A DNA stretch of 64,000 nt from Bin34 sp965219935. GTDB lineage: Bacteria > Chloroflexota > Anaerolineae > Caldilineales > Caldilineaceae. Below are positions 1-7,842 of the stretch, one piece after another. Location of the stretch: the NCBI GenBank assembly GCA_965219935.1, contig CBDCOU010000003.1, forward strand, positions 2,232,001 to 2,296,000, read 5' to 3'. Each line of letters opens with the position of its first letter. The first letter of the stretch is position 1. Below the pieces are notes generated by a model, which searched no databases, was not told the origin of the DNA, and saw nothing but the letters and a program-made list of their open reading frames with translations. Position numbers and translations under genes: made by a program.

Positions 1-949
1 TCCGATAAGCATGCCACCAGACGTCGTATGCGAGATCGGTACCGACGCGCGCCATGGCCTCGCCGTACTCCTCAATCACATCACGCTCAATGGTTCGGCG
101 GACACCCGGCTCCACGTTCGTAGCCAGGAAGTAGGCCATGTCACGCATGCCCGACCCAATCGAACACACCTGCCAGTCGATGACGGCCGGCTCCGACGGG
201 TTGTCCGGATCGAAAAACAGGTTGTCCAGACGGTAGTCGCCGTGCGTGAAGGTGAGGGGCGTCAGGGATACAGTCAGTCGCCAGTACTTTGTCAACGAGC
301 GGCCGAACTCAAGTGCGAATCGGCTCAACTGCGGCGAAAAGCACTCCCCAAAGCGCCTGCGGGCCAACGGTAGATACCACAAGTACATGGCCTGCAGTTG
401 GAGCAGCTTCCAACGCGAACTTTTCTCCCAGACCCTTGCGGCAAACCGCTCGTCTCTAAATCGACCCAGGAACTGCGCATGCAGCGCCGCCACGTTGCGG
501 AGTGCGGTGTGTGCCTGCTCCGCCGTCGCGCCGGCTATCTGGTCCACCTGCACCAGACCAACCAGATCTTCCTGCACCACAACCAAGCCGTCGGTTTTCG
601 GATCGAAGTCGGCGTAGTACAACCGAGGAGTACGCACGACAACGTCGTCTCCCAAACGCGTGTAGAACGCGTATTCCCGTTCGTGCAGTCCGAGGCGGCG
701 GCTCATGGCGCGGCTGCGGCGATCGTGTCCCGGAAGTTTCACGATTACGGATGTCGGAGCATCGGTATCCGCGTCGGCATACGCCAAACGGCAACGCAGG
801 ATTGCTCCCACCAGGCCGTGACCAGCGCCGACTGGGACTGCCGATACCTGGGTCACGGCCGGAAATCCGGTGCCTCCCGAAGCAAACGCGCGGTTCAACC
901 AGTCGGTTGTGATGTCGGCAGCATCGCTGGCTAGTTCCGGCTTCAACAT
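1..949 (-). CDS. Phosphotransferase of the aminoglycoside/ecdysteroid-kinase fold, 3' end cut by window edge
   Basis: About 316 codons read leftward from an ATG at 949 and run off the window, so the C-terminus is missing. I translated this frame directly. It has a Lys-bearing strand (SVIVKLPG, near residue 70), the catalytic HGDYRLDN loop and the metal-binding DWQVCSIGSG segment. Together these define the APH/choline-kinase fold, closest in style to ecdysteroid-kinase-like proteins. Known members phosphorylate small hydroxylated molecules; the substrate here cannot be told, and resistance should not be assumed. A second, unrelated APH-fold gene lies at 49093-50196. No N-terminal signal is seen, so the protein is expected in the cytoplasm. 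Confidence 0.8.
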   Translation of the reverse strand, partial: MLKPELASDAADITTDWLNRAFASGGTGFPAVTQVSAVPVGAGHGLVGAILRCRLAYADADTDAPTSVIVKLPGHDRRSRAMSRRLGLHEREYAFYTRLGDDVVVRTPRLYYADFDPKTDGLVVVQEDLVGLVQVDQIAGATAEQAHTALRNVAALHAQFLGRFRDERFAARVWEKSSRWKLLQLQAMYLWYLPLARRRFGECFSPQLSRFALEFGRSLTKYWRLTVSLTPLTFTHGDYRLDNLFFDPDNPSEPAVIDWQVCSIGSGMRDMAYFLATNVEPGVRRTIERDVIEEYGEAMARVGTDLAYDVWWHAYR

Positions 950-1069
950 GTGGTGAAGTCTCTTGGTGGGAAATGGTTTCGCATTGTAGTAGGGATTGCC
1001 AACCTTTCCATTCCGGGGCAGGTTCCCGAACCCGAGCCTCGGGCAAGGCCGGCAGGGGTGGATCTGCGC

Positions 1070-1993
1070 CTACCGATCCTTCTCCGTCTGTGAATTGAGC
1101 ACAACCAGGGATTGATGTATCCACGAACCGCCTTCGGTCTTCAGCCACTGTCCATCGATGCTGCGTTGGACAACCACGATCTCCGTACCTGCATCCACGA
1201 CGTCCCTGACGGCAAAATTTAGATTGGGCCCCGCGCGCAGGTTCGCCCTGGCCGACACTGTGCCGGTCCTTGGCTGCAACAGTCCGAAGGATGACTCGGC
1301 GAGTGGCCGATCGGCCGGTGGTTCCAACTGGCCCGGAGAACCTTCCTCCATGGAAGCGGGGTCCTGTAATGGCTGATCGGCCGGCCCCATCCGGAACCGA
1401 CCAAAACCCGTGCCGTTCGCCACGAGTTCCTGCAGCTTGGCGGAGTCGCAGCCCCTAAACATCGGGCTGGCAGCCATCACCGCCATGCCAGTGGCCGGAG
1501 ACATTGTCGGAACCGGGATGGAACCTTCCTCCTCCGGGTGGTCGGCCTCACTGTTGTCCGCTGCAGGAGTAGCTGCAATCCCGGACAGGTAGGCAGTCTC
1601 GGGGTTCTGCAGTGCCAGCCAGGCCATGTCTATCCACAAGTATTCCGAACCGTTCGCAACCACCTGCCACGCACCTCCGTTGCGGGTGTCTGCGACGTAG
1701 TGCCAATGGATGGCCCGGGCGGCTGTGCCCAGCTGGGTACCCATGAAGGTCCGCAACTGGCGGCAACGGAGACCAACGGGGGAAGCCGGCACACCGCGCG
1801 GTTCGCTCACCGCGTCCCGGGCGGTGGTGGCCGGTGGCCCGTTCAACTGCCTGAATTCCCTGTACCAGGCAACTCCAATAGAGGAAAACATCGCCAGCAA
1901 CACGACCAGGACAGCAACGCTGCAGGTAAGGAATCGCCGGACATGCCCATGCGCTCTCAGGCTAAACAGGATTGTCTTGAGTATGGTCACCAT
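1070..1993 (-). CDS. Membrane-anchored protein with an unnamed extracellular domain and C-terminal SH3 domain
   Basis: 307 aa. A single hydrophobic segment at about residues 21-43 anchors the N-terminus, with the rest outside. Residues about 77-183 form a domain that I can align only with the neighbour at 2249-4231: a CR start, a Trp-Gln-Val stretch with Tyr-Leu-Trp ten residues on, and an ASPMFRGCD end. A low-complexity linker follows, then a bacterial SH3 domain at about 244-299 (ARANLRAGPN ... GSWIHQSLV). SH3 domains of this type usually bind cell-wall or protein ligands. Enzymatic residues are not evident. The start is ATG with a weak ribosome site. It is probably co-directional with, and duplicated from, the next gene. 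Confidence 0.7.
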   Translation of the reverse strand: MVTILKTILFSLRAHGHVRRFLTCSVAVLVVLLAMFSSIGVAWYREFRQLNGPPATTARDAVSEPRGVPASPVGLRCRQLRTFMGTQLGTAARAIHWHYVADTRNGGAWQVVANGSEYLWIDMAWLALQNPETAYLSGIAATPAADNSEADHPEEEGSIPVPTMSPATGMAVMAASPMFRGCDSAKLQELVANGTGFGRFRMGPADQPLQDPASMEEGSPGQLEPPADRPLAESSFGLLQPRTGTVSARANLRAGPNLNFAVRDVVDAGTEIVVVQRSIDGQWLKTEGGSWIHQSLVVLNSQTEKDR

Positions 1994-2248
1994 CGCCTAT
2001 GAGTCGCTACAACACAGAAACGTCGTGCCCCAATGCCAAAACCCAACCCCAATGGGCATCCGGGACGGAGAGGGCGACGACGGGTACCTGCCATTGTCAA
2101 ATATCACTGAAACGGCACTTCGGCACCGGGTCCTACCGCTCCAGACGCAGCAACAACCACCTTGACCAACAACTCGGCCCCATCATCCGCCAAGGTCCTG
2201 CGTGAATGAACGGACCTTCCCGACAGGATGGCGGATGCGGCCCTGCGT

Positions 2249-4231
2249 CTATCCCGTCCCCACGAAAATGGAGTAGAGCGACAGCGGGATGACGGTCCCG
2301 GAAAGGTCGCCCTGCAGCTCGACCGTATAGATGCCGGGCCCCAGGATATCGATAACTTGGCCGAGGTCCGCCTCGATGCGAAACATACCCGGTTCCTCGT
2401 GCCAAATATCGGCGGCGGCCACCATGACGTTCACGGTCTCGGTTTGGAGTTCGAAACCCGGTCCCGCCCTGTGTTGCAGCATCTGCTCCACGTCCTCCGG
2501 GAACCGCAGCGACGGATCCGCTTCCCTGGGCGATTGGCAACGGACCCATTCCCGTTCGACAATCCGATCCGGTTCGAGACGGCCCAAAGCTCCCACAGGA
2601 ACGAGTTCGAGAACAGGCATCGGCTCAAAGCGGCACCCGGTCTGCCACAGCAGGGACTGGGACGATCCCGTCAGCGGCTGCTCCCATCGAAGCAGGAGGC
2701 CCGCACCCTCTCCCAGCGTTGCGCCACCCAGCAGACTGCCCTCCATAACGAGTCTGCCGTCCACCAGTTGGGGGACGGCCGCGAAGCGAACAAACTCGCC
2801 TTCGAACAGTTGCACCATGGTCTTAAGGCTGCACCCGGAAGCCAGGCCGATGCTCACTTCCCTGTGATGGGGGTTCAGAAGGTTGTCCCGGTGCAGGCTG
2901 CTGGCCAACAGCCAATCCGTCATCTCGTCGATGTCGTCCATGGACATCGGCGGCAGGCAGGCCGCATTGTCTGCCGCCGGATACCCCAGGTAGGCAACAT
3001 TCTCCGCGCTGTAATCGTGTCCGCCGGCCCACGTATGCCGCATGTAGGGGGTTTCCAGTCTCAGGTTCCAATGGGACACGTAGTGATTGCGCACCATGTC
3101 GTAGGCATGGGCCTGCGCGGCCCCGATATAGGTTGGGGTTACAGGTTTCAGTTCCCTGCCCGTCCGTACTTCGTTGATGCGGTCCAGGGCATGGTTCAGA
3201 AGGACCAGCCGCTGCACATCGTCGAGAAAATCCACCCAGGCGGAGTCCGGATCCTCCCCATCCGGCACCTCCTCGAGCTCTACGAGGGATCCATGAATCC
3301 AGGAACCTGCGGTCAACCGCCACCACTCGCCGTCCTCACTCTGTTCCAGCACCACAATCCTCGTGCCCGGTTCCAGCACTTCCTGGACTTGATGTTCCAG
3401 GCCCGGACCCAGGCGAAGATTGGCTAGTGTCACGACCACTGCAATGCGCCCCGCGGGGCCTTCCGGTGTCGGCGTAGGCGGCACGGCGGTGGGAGTTGGA
3501 AGAAGCGGAGTGTTGGTTGGCAGTGCGGTCGGCGTAGGCTGCGGGATCTCCGTCGTGGGCGTCGGTTCAACCGGGGTGGTGGGCGTTGGCGTGTTGGTCG
3601 GCGTCGGATCCGGGGCCTCCGCACTGTTCGGCGCCGCGGGCACCTCGGCCACGGGAACAATCGCCAGCGAACCGTGGGAAGTCATATCGGACAGAATGGT
3701 TGGATCGCACTCGCGGAACAAGGGGCTGGCGGCAAACACATTCAAAGTCGTGGACGGTTCCGGCACCAGGCCGGCAAACCACTCGGTGGGCAATACGTAA
3801 CCGACAGCGCGCAGTACCCCTGCCGAAGTATCGGCGCCTGTTTCCACCCTGTCCCACAGATAACCGGTTGGACCTCCAGTCACCTGCCACAGGTCTCCGT
3901 GGACGTTGTCCACGGCAAACAACCAGTGGGGCATGTCCAAACCTGCGGCCAAGGATGCCGAGGTCCACAGGAGATAGCGGGGTTCCCTGCAGAGCGCAAT
4001 GTCTTCCGGCCGGGGCAACCGGTCCCTTGGGGCAGGCTGTGTCACGGTTCCCACATGCACTGCCTGCCTGATGCGCGCATAGGCCCCGTACCAAGGCACA
4101 GCCGCAGCCACCGCCAGTACCACGGCCACCAACGCGACGATGCAGCCGCAATTGAAGAGCTTGGCCCGACATCCGGGCCGACCGCTTGGAGAGGCGGAGC
4201 CGAACGCCTCCTCAAAGGAATCTGTAGGCAT
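2249..4231 (-). CDS. Membrane-anchored SH3 plus CAP-domain protein
   Basis: 660 aa from ATG 4231; an in-frame extension to 4348 has no signal-like sequence and overlaps duplicated DNA, so the shorter start was chosen. In order: a TM helix at about 26-45; the unnamed domain shared with the previous gene at about 80-176, ending ASPLFRECD; a Pro/Thr linker at about 197-259; an SH3 domain at about 261-318; a CAP/SCP-PR1 domain at about 341-466, with the HAYDMVRNHYVSHWN, AENVAYLG and SSLHRDNLLNP blocks and His/Glu residues typical of the CAP cavity; and a C-terminal beta-rich tail of about 190 residues. CAP proteins are secreted and linked to wall or lipid binding; a precise role is unknown. Its 5' end is part of a duplicated block (see 4216-4495). 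Confidence 0.8.
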   Translation of the reverse strand: MPTDSFEEAFGSASPSGRPGCRAKLFNCGCIVALVAVVLAVAAAVPWYGAYARIRQAVHVGTVTQPAPRDRLPRPEDIALCREPRYLLWTSASLAAGLDMPHWLFAVDNVHGDLWQVTGGPTGYLWDRVETGADTSAGVLRAVGYVLPTEWFAGLVPEPSTTLNVFAASPLFRECDPTILSDMTSHGSLAIVPVAEVPAAPNSAEAPDPTPTNTPTPTTPVEPTPTTEIPQPTPTALPTNTPLLPTPTAVPPTPTPEGPAGRIAVVVTLANLRLGPGLEHQVQEVLEPGTRIVVLEQSEDGEWWRLTAGSWIHGSLVELEEVPDGEDPDSAWVDFLDDVQRLVLLNHALDRINEVRTGRELKPVTPTYIGAAQAHAYDMVRNHYVSHWNLRLETPYMRHTWAGGHDYSAENVAYLGYPAADNAACLPPMSMDDIDEMTDWLLASSLHRDNLLNPHHREVSIGLASGCSLKTMVQLFEGEFVRFAAVPQLVDGRLVMEGSLLGGATLGEGAGLLLRWEQPLTGSSQSLLWQTGCRFEPMPVLELVPVGALGRLEPDRIVEREWVRCQSPREADPSLRFPEDVEQMLQHRAGPGFELQTETVNVMVAAADIWHEEPGMFRIEADLGQVIDILGPGIYTVELQGDLSGTVIPLSLYSIFVGTG

Positions 4232-4495
4232 GACACGCTCTTGAAGTCCGTTACTGTACCAGCCCGGACGTGAATCCGATTCCCATCTCGCACAGTTCGC
4301 TCCACCGGGATCCGTGGACGGCAGTCCAAATTCTGGTCCCTGTAGCATTGGTCGGATCCACTAAGCGACCAGTGTCCGAACACGCCATGAACCTGCAAAT
4401 CCACGTTGGCGACAACCTGCCCATCCTGGAGGCGATGCCTTCGGCATCCGTCGATTTGATCTATATCGATCTCTCTTCAACACTGGCTACAAGAG
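4216..4495. repeat. Duplicated block, copy A (CAP-gene start to methyltransferase start)
   Basis: This stretch aligns along its length with 7561-7842: the start codon region of the CAP gene, an intergenic part of nearly equal length (158 versus 161 bases between the two start codons), and the first roughly 110 bases of a DNA methyltransferase gene. The two copies have diverged clearly but remain collinear. Copy A carries a broken methyltransferase; copy B carries the intact one. Confidence 0.75.
4387..4495 (+). pseudogene. 5' fragment of a DNA methyltransferase gene
   Basis: The first 27 codons match the intact methyltransferase at 7734 nearly residue for residue (MNLQIHVGDNLPILEAMPSA...). 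One base is missing relative to that copy just after the codon for Asp28, so the DPPFNTG catalytic motif is frameshifted out; if the frame is corrected, similarity continues to about 4495 and then stops. The rest of the gene is absent, replaced by a TnpB remnant. It cannot encode an active enzyme. Confidence 0.85.
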
Positions 4496-4568
4496 TTCAA
4501 CGAAATCGACCCTATCCCCTGCATACCCCCGGGCCGGGGCGAACATGGCGAATCTTCGCCATCTGCTC

Positions 4569-4910
4569 TCAAACCTTGTAGGTTCCTGGTACTTCGCTCT
4601 CGGTTGATGGGGACGGCGTTGCAAGCCCCTGCAACTCGAGTCCGGGGCGGTCAGTCCCCACCGCCTGCCTGGTTCGTTCCACGAGCAGGGCACGCACCTC
4701 CCCGTAGGGCATGTACAACGCAATCTCCTCGTCGCACAGCCTCGCCGGAATGTTACCGGCGGCATTGGTGTCCGCGTCCAACCCAACTCCATCGGTACAG
4801 TACAACCGGTCCCATCGACAGCGGCCCTGCAACAGGCCCGTCCGAGAGTCGATTTGCGATGTGTAGGCCGGATTGACCAAAATGACGGTTGCCACGCATA
4901 CGCGGGACAA
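4569..4910 (-). pseudogene. C-terminal remnant of a TnpB-type (IS605 OrfB-like) nuclease
   Basis: An open stretch of 113 codons on the minus strand contains VNPAYTSQ, then DRLYCTDGVGLDADTNAAGN, then a YMPYGEVRALLVERT tail. These are the last third of a TnpB protein, including the RuvC-III Asp (DADTNAA). It belongs to the sub-group in which the usual CxxC zinc finger is replaced by a DSRTG-type linker. The N-terminal half, with the first two RuvC motifs, is not recognisable upstream, so this is debris of an insertion sequence. It lies directly after the broken methyltransferase fragment. Confidence 0.75.
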
Positions 4911-5039
4911 TCCCCTTTATGCCGGCGGGCGCCACGCGCCGGCGGCTTGTTCGTACCGGACACTTCCCGGACCGAACTCAGGCACTGTCACCATGTGGGG
5001 GCGGCAGCACCGGAGACTCCGCGGCCACAGCAGGTTCGT

Positions 5040-6557
5040 TCAGTCCATCCGAGCCGTCGGCAAGTGGTAGACGGATTGCACGCACCTCTCCATTTGGTCC
5101 AGCAGGGATGCGGACAGATGGCGAAACACCTCCAGGTTGCGCTTGCGCCTTGACAATCTGCCATCGTTCTGTACACACAGCTTGATGAAGAGTGCCAGTC
5201 GGGAATAGGGCCACTCCACCAGCACTTCGAGACCGTGGAGGGCCTCGTCAAAGTGCCTGAGGAATTCGATGTTGGGCTCCAACTCCTCCCTCACGGAAGC
5301 TTCCACGAAGCGACAAAGGGAGAGGGCCTCCAGGGTGAGATCCTGGAATTGGAAGCCGGCCTTGATGTTGTTCCGCACCTTCAGCCGCCCGTCGGGCAAC
5401 CGCTGCAAGTCGGCCATGCCCAGAATGCCCTGGCAGGTGTCGGTCATGCAACCGATGTAGTCCCGGCGGTGGTTGAGCAACCACGCCGACAAGGGAAACA
5501 GGGTGCCGGGCGGGGCGTACTCTCGTTGCGCCAACACGTTGTGGAAAAGAAAGCGGTGTGCCCTTCCGTTGCCGTCCATGAAGGGATGGATGTACACCAT
5601 CGGGAAACCAATGCAAGCCGCGTGTATCACGGGAGGCAACGAGCCTTCCGCCGACACGCGTTGGTGGCAGGCAATCAGGCCCGACATCAAGTCGGGTAGG
5701 GCATCCGGGGGCGCACCCAGCAAACTCACGACCTCGTTCCAGTGCCGATCGAGGTGCCCCACCCAGACCTGCTCCGTGCGCCAAGGGTAGGTGTCCTCTC
5801 GAGGTTTCCCCAGAATGCAGGCATGCAGTTCGGCAAGGCCGGGTACCGACAGGAAGTCATTGTGACGCACCCTGCGGAGCAACCCCACGAAGGCTTGCAG
5901 TCCGCGGACCGAAGGTGTCTCGGCCTCGATTTCCCACGAGGCGCGGGTTTCCTGTTGATACAGATGCAGTTCCACTCGCTCCCGGAGGTCGGGTGGGCAG
6001 TCCTGCCAAGCGTCATGTCCCACGACGGTGTCGTGTTCCACCGCGTGGAGCAGTGCCGGATGCTTGAATACTTGCGGGCAGAACAGGGAAGTCCCCAGGA
6101 GATTGTTCCGGACACGGTACTGCCGGTTCAAATCCCCGCCTGCCATCGTGAACTGCAAACGGGGGTTGGCTACATCCACATACCGCTGCTCCGTGTGCGG
6201 CGGCAGCGGAACACTCTCACCCGTCACGAACGTGTGCAGAAAGGCCAGTCGGCGATGGTGGGGGCGAACTCCATCCTGGGCGTCGTCAACCAGGAGACGA
6301 GGAATGTCCGCCCTGCCGGCCAAGGCATGCAACACGCCGGACTGTACCCCCTCGTGGCGCAAGGCAAAACGCAAGTGGTCCAGGATGTCGTCGCCCGGCC
6401 ACAGTGTGTTCGGGTATAGAACCGATGTGCGGTACGCGTCGGGGTGTTCGCTTGCCACGGCGCGCACGGCTCCTGTCCGCCCCGGACGCGCCAAGGGCGG
6501 CAGCAGCAAATCGCAGGCCTCTATAACGAACTGGTAGCCGATCGGGAGGTCAAGCAC
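5040..6557 (-). CDS. Fic/DOC family protein (likely AMP-transferase)
   Basis: 505 aa from a GTG at 6557. The Fic core motif HPFMDGNGRAHR lies at about residues 324-335, with the catalytic His324 and the phosphate-binding GNGR intact, so the enzyme should transfer AMP (or a related group) from a nucleotide to a protein hydroxyl. About 113 residues earlier, S207-W-E-I-E211-A fits the SxxxE(G/N) inhibitory-helix motif of self-inhibited class II Fic proteins, except for Ala in the last position. The tail resembles the winged-helix-like C-terminus of long Fic proteins (QNDGRLSRRKR). No partner gene is adjacent. The gene sits alone in an accessory island; the target is unknown. Confidence 0.85.
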   Translation of the reverse strand: MLDLPIGYQFVIEACDLLLPPLARPGRTGAVRAVASEHPDAYRTSVLYPNTLWPGDDILDHLRFALRHEGVQSGVLHALAGRADIPRLLVDDAQDGVRPHHRRLAFLHTFVTGESVPLPPHTEQRYVDVANPRLQFTMAGGDLNRQYRVRNNLLGTSLFCPQVFKHPALLHAVEHDTVVGHDAWQDCPPDLRERVELHLYQQETRASWEIEAETPSVRGLQAFVGLLRRVRHNDFLSVPGLAELHACILGKPREDTYPWRTEQVWVGHLDRHWNEVVSLLGAPPDALPDLMSGLIACHQRVSAEGSLPPVIHAACIGFPMVYIHPFMDGNGRAHRFLFHNVLAQREYAPPGTLFPLSAWLLNHRRDYIGCMTDTCQGILGMADLQRLPDGRLKVRNNIKAGFQFQDLTLEALSLCRFVEASVREELEPNIEFLRHFDEALHGLEVLVEWPYSRLALFIKLCVQNDGRLSRRKRNLEVFRHLSASLLDQMERCVQSVYHLPTARMD

Positions 6558-6942
6558 GGCAACGGCGCTCCTCCAAGTAGGAGAAAATGCATTACAGCCG
6601 ATTCAAACAGATCCAAGTGCAATAGTACATCAAAATACGCAAAACAGCTTTTTGATGCAGATTGGAGTGCATTTTCGCTGGGCTCGGACAGCCCCTCCTC
6701 GTGCAGCTCTCGGATGTGTCCGATCGCGGGCCGCGACGGAGGTCCCGACCATGGTGTTGCCAAGACGACCAAAGAAGGCTCCCTCGTAGTGGACTGCATC
6801 AACGTCATCCCAGGATCCGGAATGTTCCTCCGCCCTCCGGCAGAGCCTCGTCCGCGTACTCCCAGCAGTTCGACCAGGTTGTCCGTTGTGCACTCCAGGA
6901 CGATGTCGTGAGTTGGGCCAGTGCTTCCTCAAAGAAATCTAT
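6558..6942. other. Degenerate intergenic stretch, including the broken start of a CAP-like gene
   Basis: No intact gene. Bases 6600-6665 are AT-richer than the surroundings. At 6896-6942 the minus strand encodes IDFFEEALAQL, which lines up with the start of the CAP protein (TDSFEEAFGSA). The start codon for this frame lies on the far side of the TnpB element, at 7566-7575. So a second CAP-like gene start was split by the insertion, and its downstream part is unrecognisable. Confidence 0.5.
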
Positions 6943-6975
6943 GGGCCTTATATACCTAGTATGTTTAACCAACAG

Positions 6976-7007
6976 CCACAGTCCCCGGCGGCCGCCGGGG
7001 ACTGTGG
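6976..7007. repeat. Perfect 32-base palindrome
   Basis: The 16-base half site CCACAGTCCCCGGCGG is followed immediately by its exact reverse complement, with no spacer. It lies seven bases before the GTG of the truncated tnpB, inside the left end of the element. It may be the sub-terminal hairpin of the element, an internal-deletion joint, or a transcription attenuator; there is no following T-run. Confidence 0.9.
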
Positions 7008-7013
7008 CGGGGC

Positions 7014-7556
7014 GTGAACGGGCAGTTGCAGAAGCTGCATCGTAAGCGCAAGCGCAAGCGGGATGACGCAACCCACCAGGCCAGCCGCACGCTGGCGGAC
7101 ACGGCCCATACCGTGGTCGTGGAGGACCTGAACACGAAGGGCATGACGGCCAGTGCCAAGGGTACCCGGGAAGAGCCGGGTACCAACGTCAAGGCGAAGG
7201 CGGGGCTCAACCGCGCCATCCTGGCCTCCGGTTGGGGTCAGCTGGAGCGGAAGCTCGCGTACAAGGCGGGACACGTGGTCAAGGTCGATCCGGTGTACAC
7301 GTCACAGACCTGCAGCCGGTGTGGCCATGTCGGCAAGGCCAACCGGCCGTCACAGGCGGTGTTTGCCTGCCAGGCCTGCGGCTGGGCCCTGAACGCCGAT
7401 CACAACGCGGCGATCAACATTTTGGTGCGGGCGGGCCTTCCGTCCGTGCCCGTTCCGGCCCGCGGGACAGGGGCTGCTGCACGGGGAGGGGCGATCCCGT
7501 CGGGGACCCCTATGATCCGTGAACCAGATATGCCGACCGCTGAGTCAGGTATATAA
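7014..7556 (+). CDS. tnpB: 5'-truncated TnpB (RuvC-II, zinc finger and RuvC-III only)
   Basis: 180 aa from GTG 7014. The visible parts are a basic start (LHRKRKRKRDD), the RuvC-II Glu in VVVEDLNTKGM (about residue 37), the zinc finger CSRCGH...CQACGW (about 100-123) and RuvC-III in NADHNAAINIL (about 126-136). Full TnpB proteins are roughly 370-420 aa and begin with an RNA-binding region and RuvC-I (first catalytic Asp); both are missing here, so it should not cut DNA by itself. The reading frame is closed upstream at 6966 by a stop. Its omega-RNA, if any, would lie over the 3' end at about 7440-7561. It could be a simple relic or a retained regulatory fragment. Confidence 0.8.
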   Translation: MNGQLQKLHRKRKRKRDDATHQASRTLADTAHTVVVEDLNTKGMTASAKGTREEPGTNVKAKAGLNRAILASGWGQLERKLAYKAGHVVKVDPVYTSQTCSRCGHVGKANRPSQAVFACQACGWALNADHNAAINILVRAGLPSVPVPARGTGAAARGGAIPSGTPMIREPDMPTAESGI

Positions 7557-7560
7557 GTCC

Positions 7561-7842
7561 CAAATCCATAGGCATGGCACGCTCTGGACTGTTACTCTGG
7601 CAGTCCAGACGTGCATCCGGTTCCCATCGTGCACTGTGCCCTCCGCTGAAGTCCGCGGGCGGCAGTCCGACCCCGATCTCTGTAGCATTTACCGGCTCCG
7701 CCACCTGCAACGCCACCAATGTCCGCATACACTATGAATCTGCAAATTCACGTTGGCGACAACCTGCCTATCCTGGAGGCCATGCCTTCGGCATCCGTCG
7801 ATCTGATCTACATCGATCCTCCCTTCAACACCGGCCGCAAGC
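7561..7842. repeat. Duplicated block, copy B
   Basis: Counterpart of 4216-4495. It starts at the right edge of the TnpB element, includes a relic minus-strand start codon at 7575 (MPMDL..., matching MPTDS of the CAP gene), an intergenic part and the first 110 bases of the intact methyltransferase. The paired copies suggest that a CAP-like gene and a methyltransferase gene were once divergently arranged and duplicated together. Confidence 0.75.

Larger units (their letters stand above)
6943..7561. mobile_element. Small TnpB-bearing element with 15-bp terminal inverted repeats
   Basis: The ends are GGGCCTTATATACCT at 6943-6957 and its near-perfect reverse complement at 7547-7561 (one mismatch). 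Flanking bases on both sides read AAATC(T/C)AT-GG, consistent with a short target duplication or with the ancestral site seen uninterrupted at 4216-4226. The element carries a long hairpin at 6976-7007 and a 5'-truncated tnpB. Standard IS200/IS605 elements lack terminal inverted repeats, so the class is uncertain; no transposase gene of another type is present, and it is probably not autonomous. Confidence 0.6.

Noticed and set aside
1..949. Antibiotic-resistance aminoglycoside phosphotransferase
   Set aside because: Only the general kinase fold is supported; sequence style fits ecdysteroid-kinase-like proteins and there is no resistance context.
456..1148. A 230-codon minus-strand open frame over the first gene
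   Set aside because: It is in the wrong frame: the adjacent frame encodes a recognisable APH-fold kinase with all motifs, and this one gives an Arg/Gly/Pro-rich, family-less sequence.
2228..3427. A 399-codon plus-strand frame opposite the CAP gene
   Set aside because: Antisense shadow of a gene with clear SH3 and CAP domains; no motif of its own.
7440..7561. A functional omega-RNA at the end of tnpB
   Set aside because: Position would be right, but the nuclease is truncated and I could not identify the conserved fold by eye; left as a remark only.
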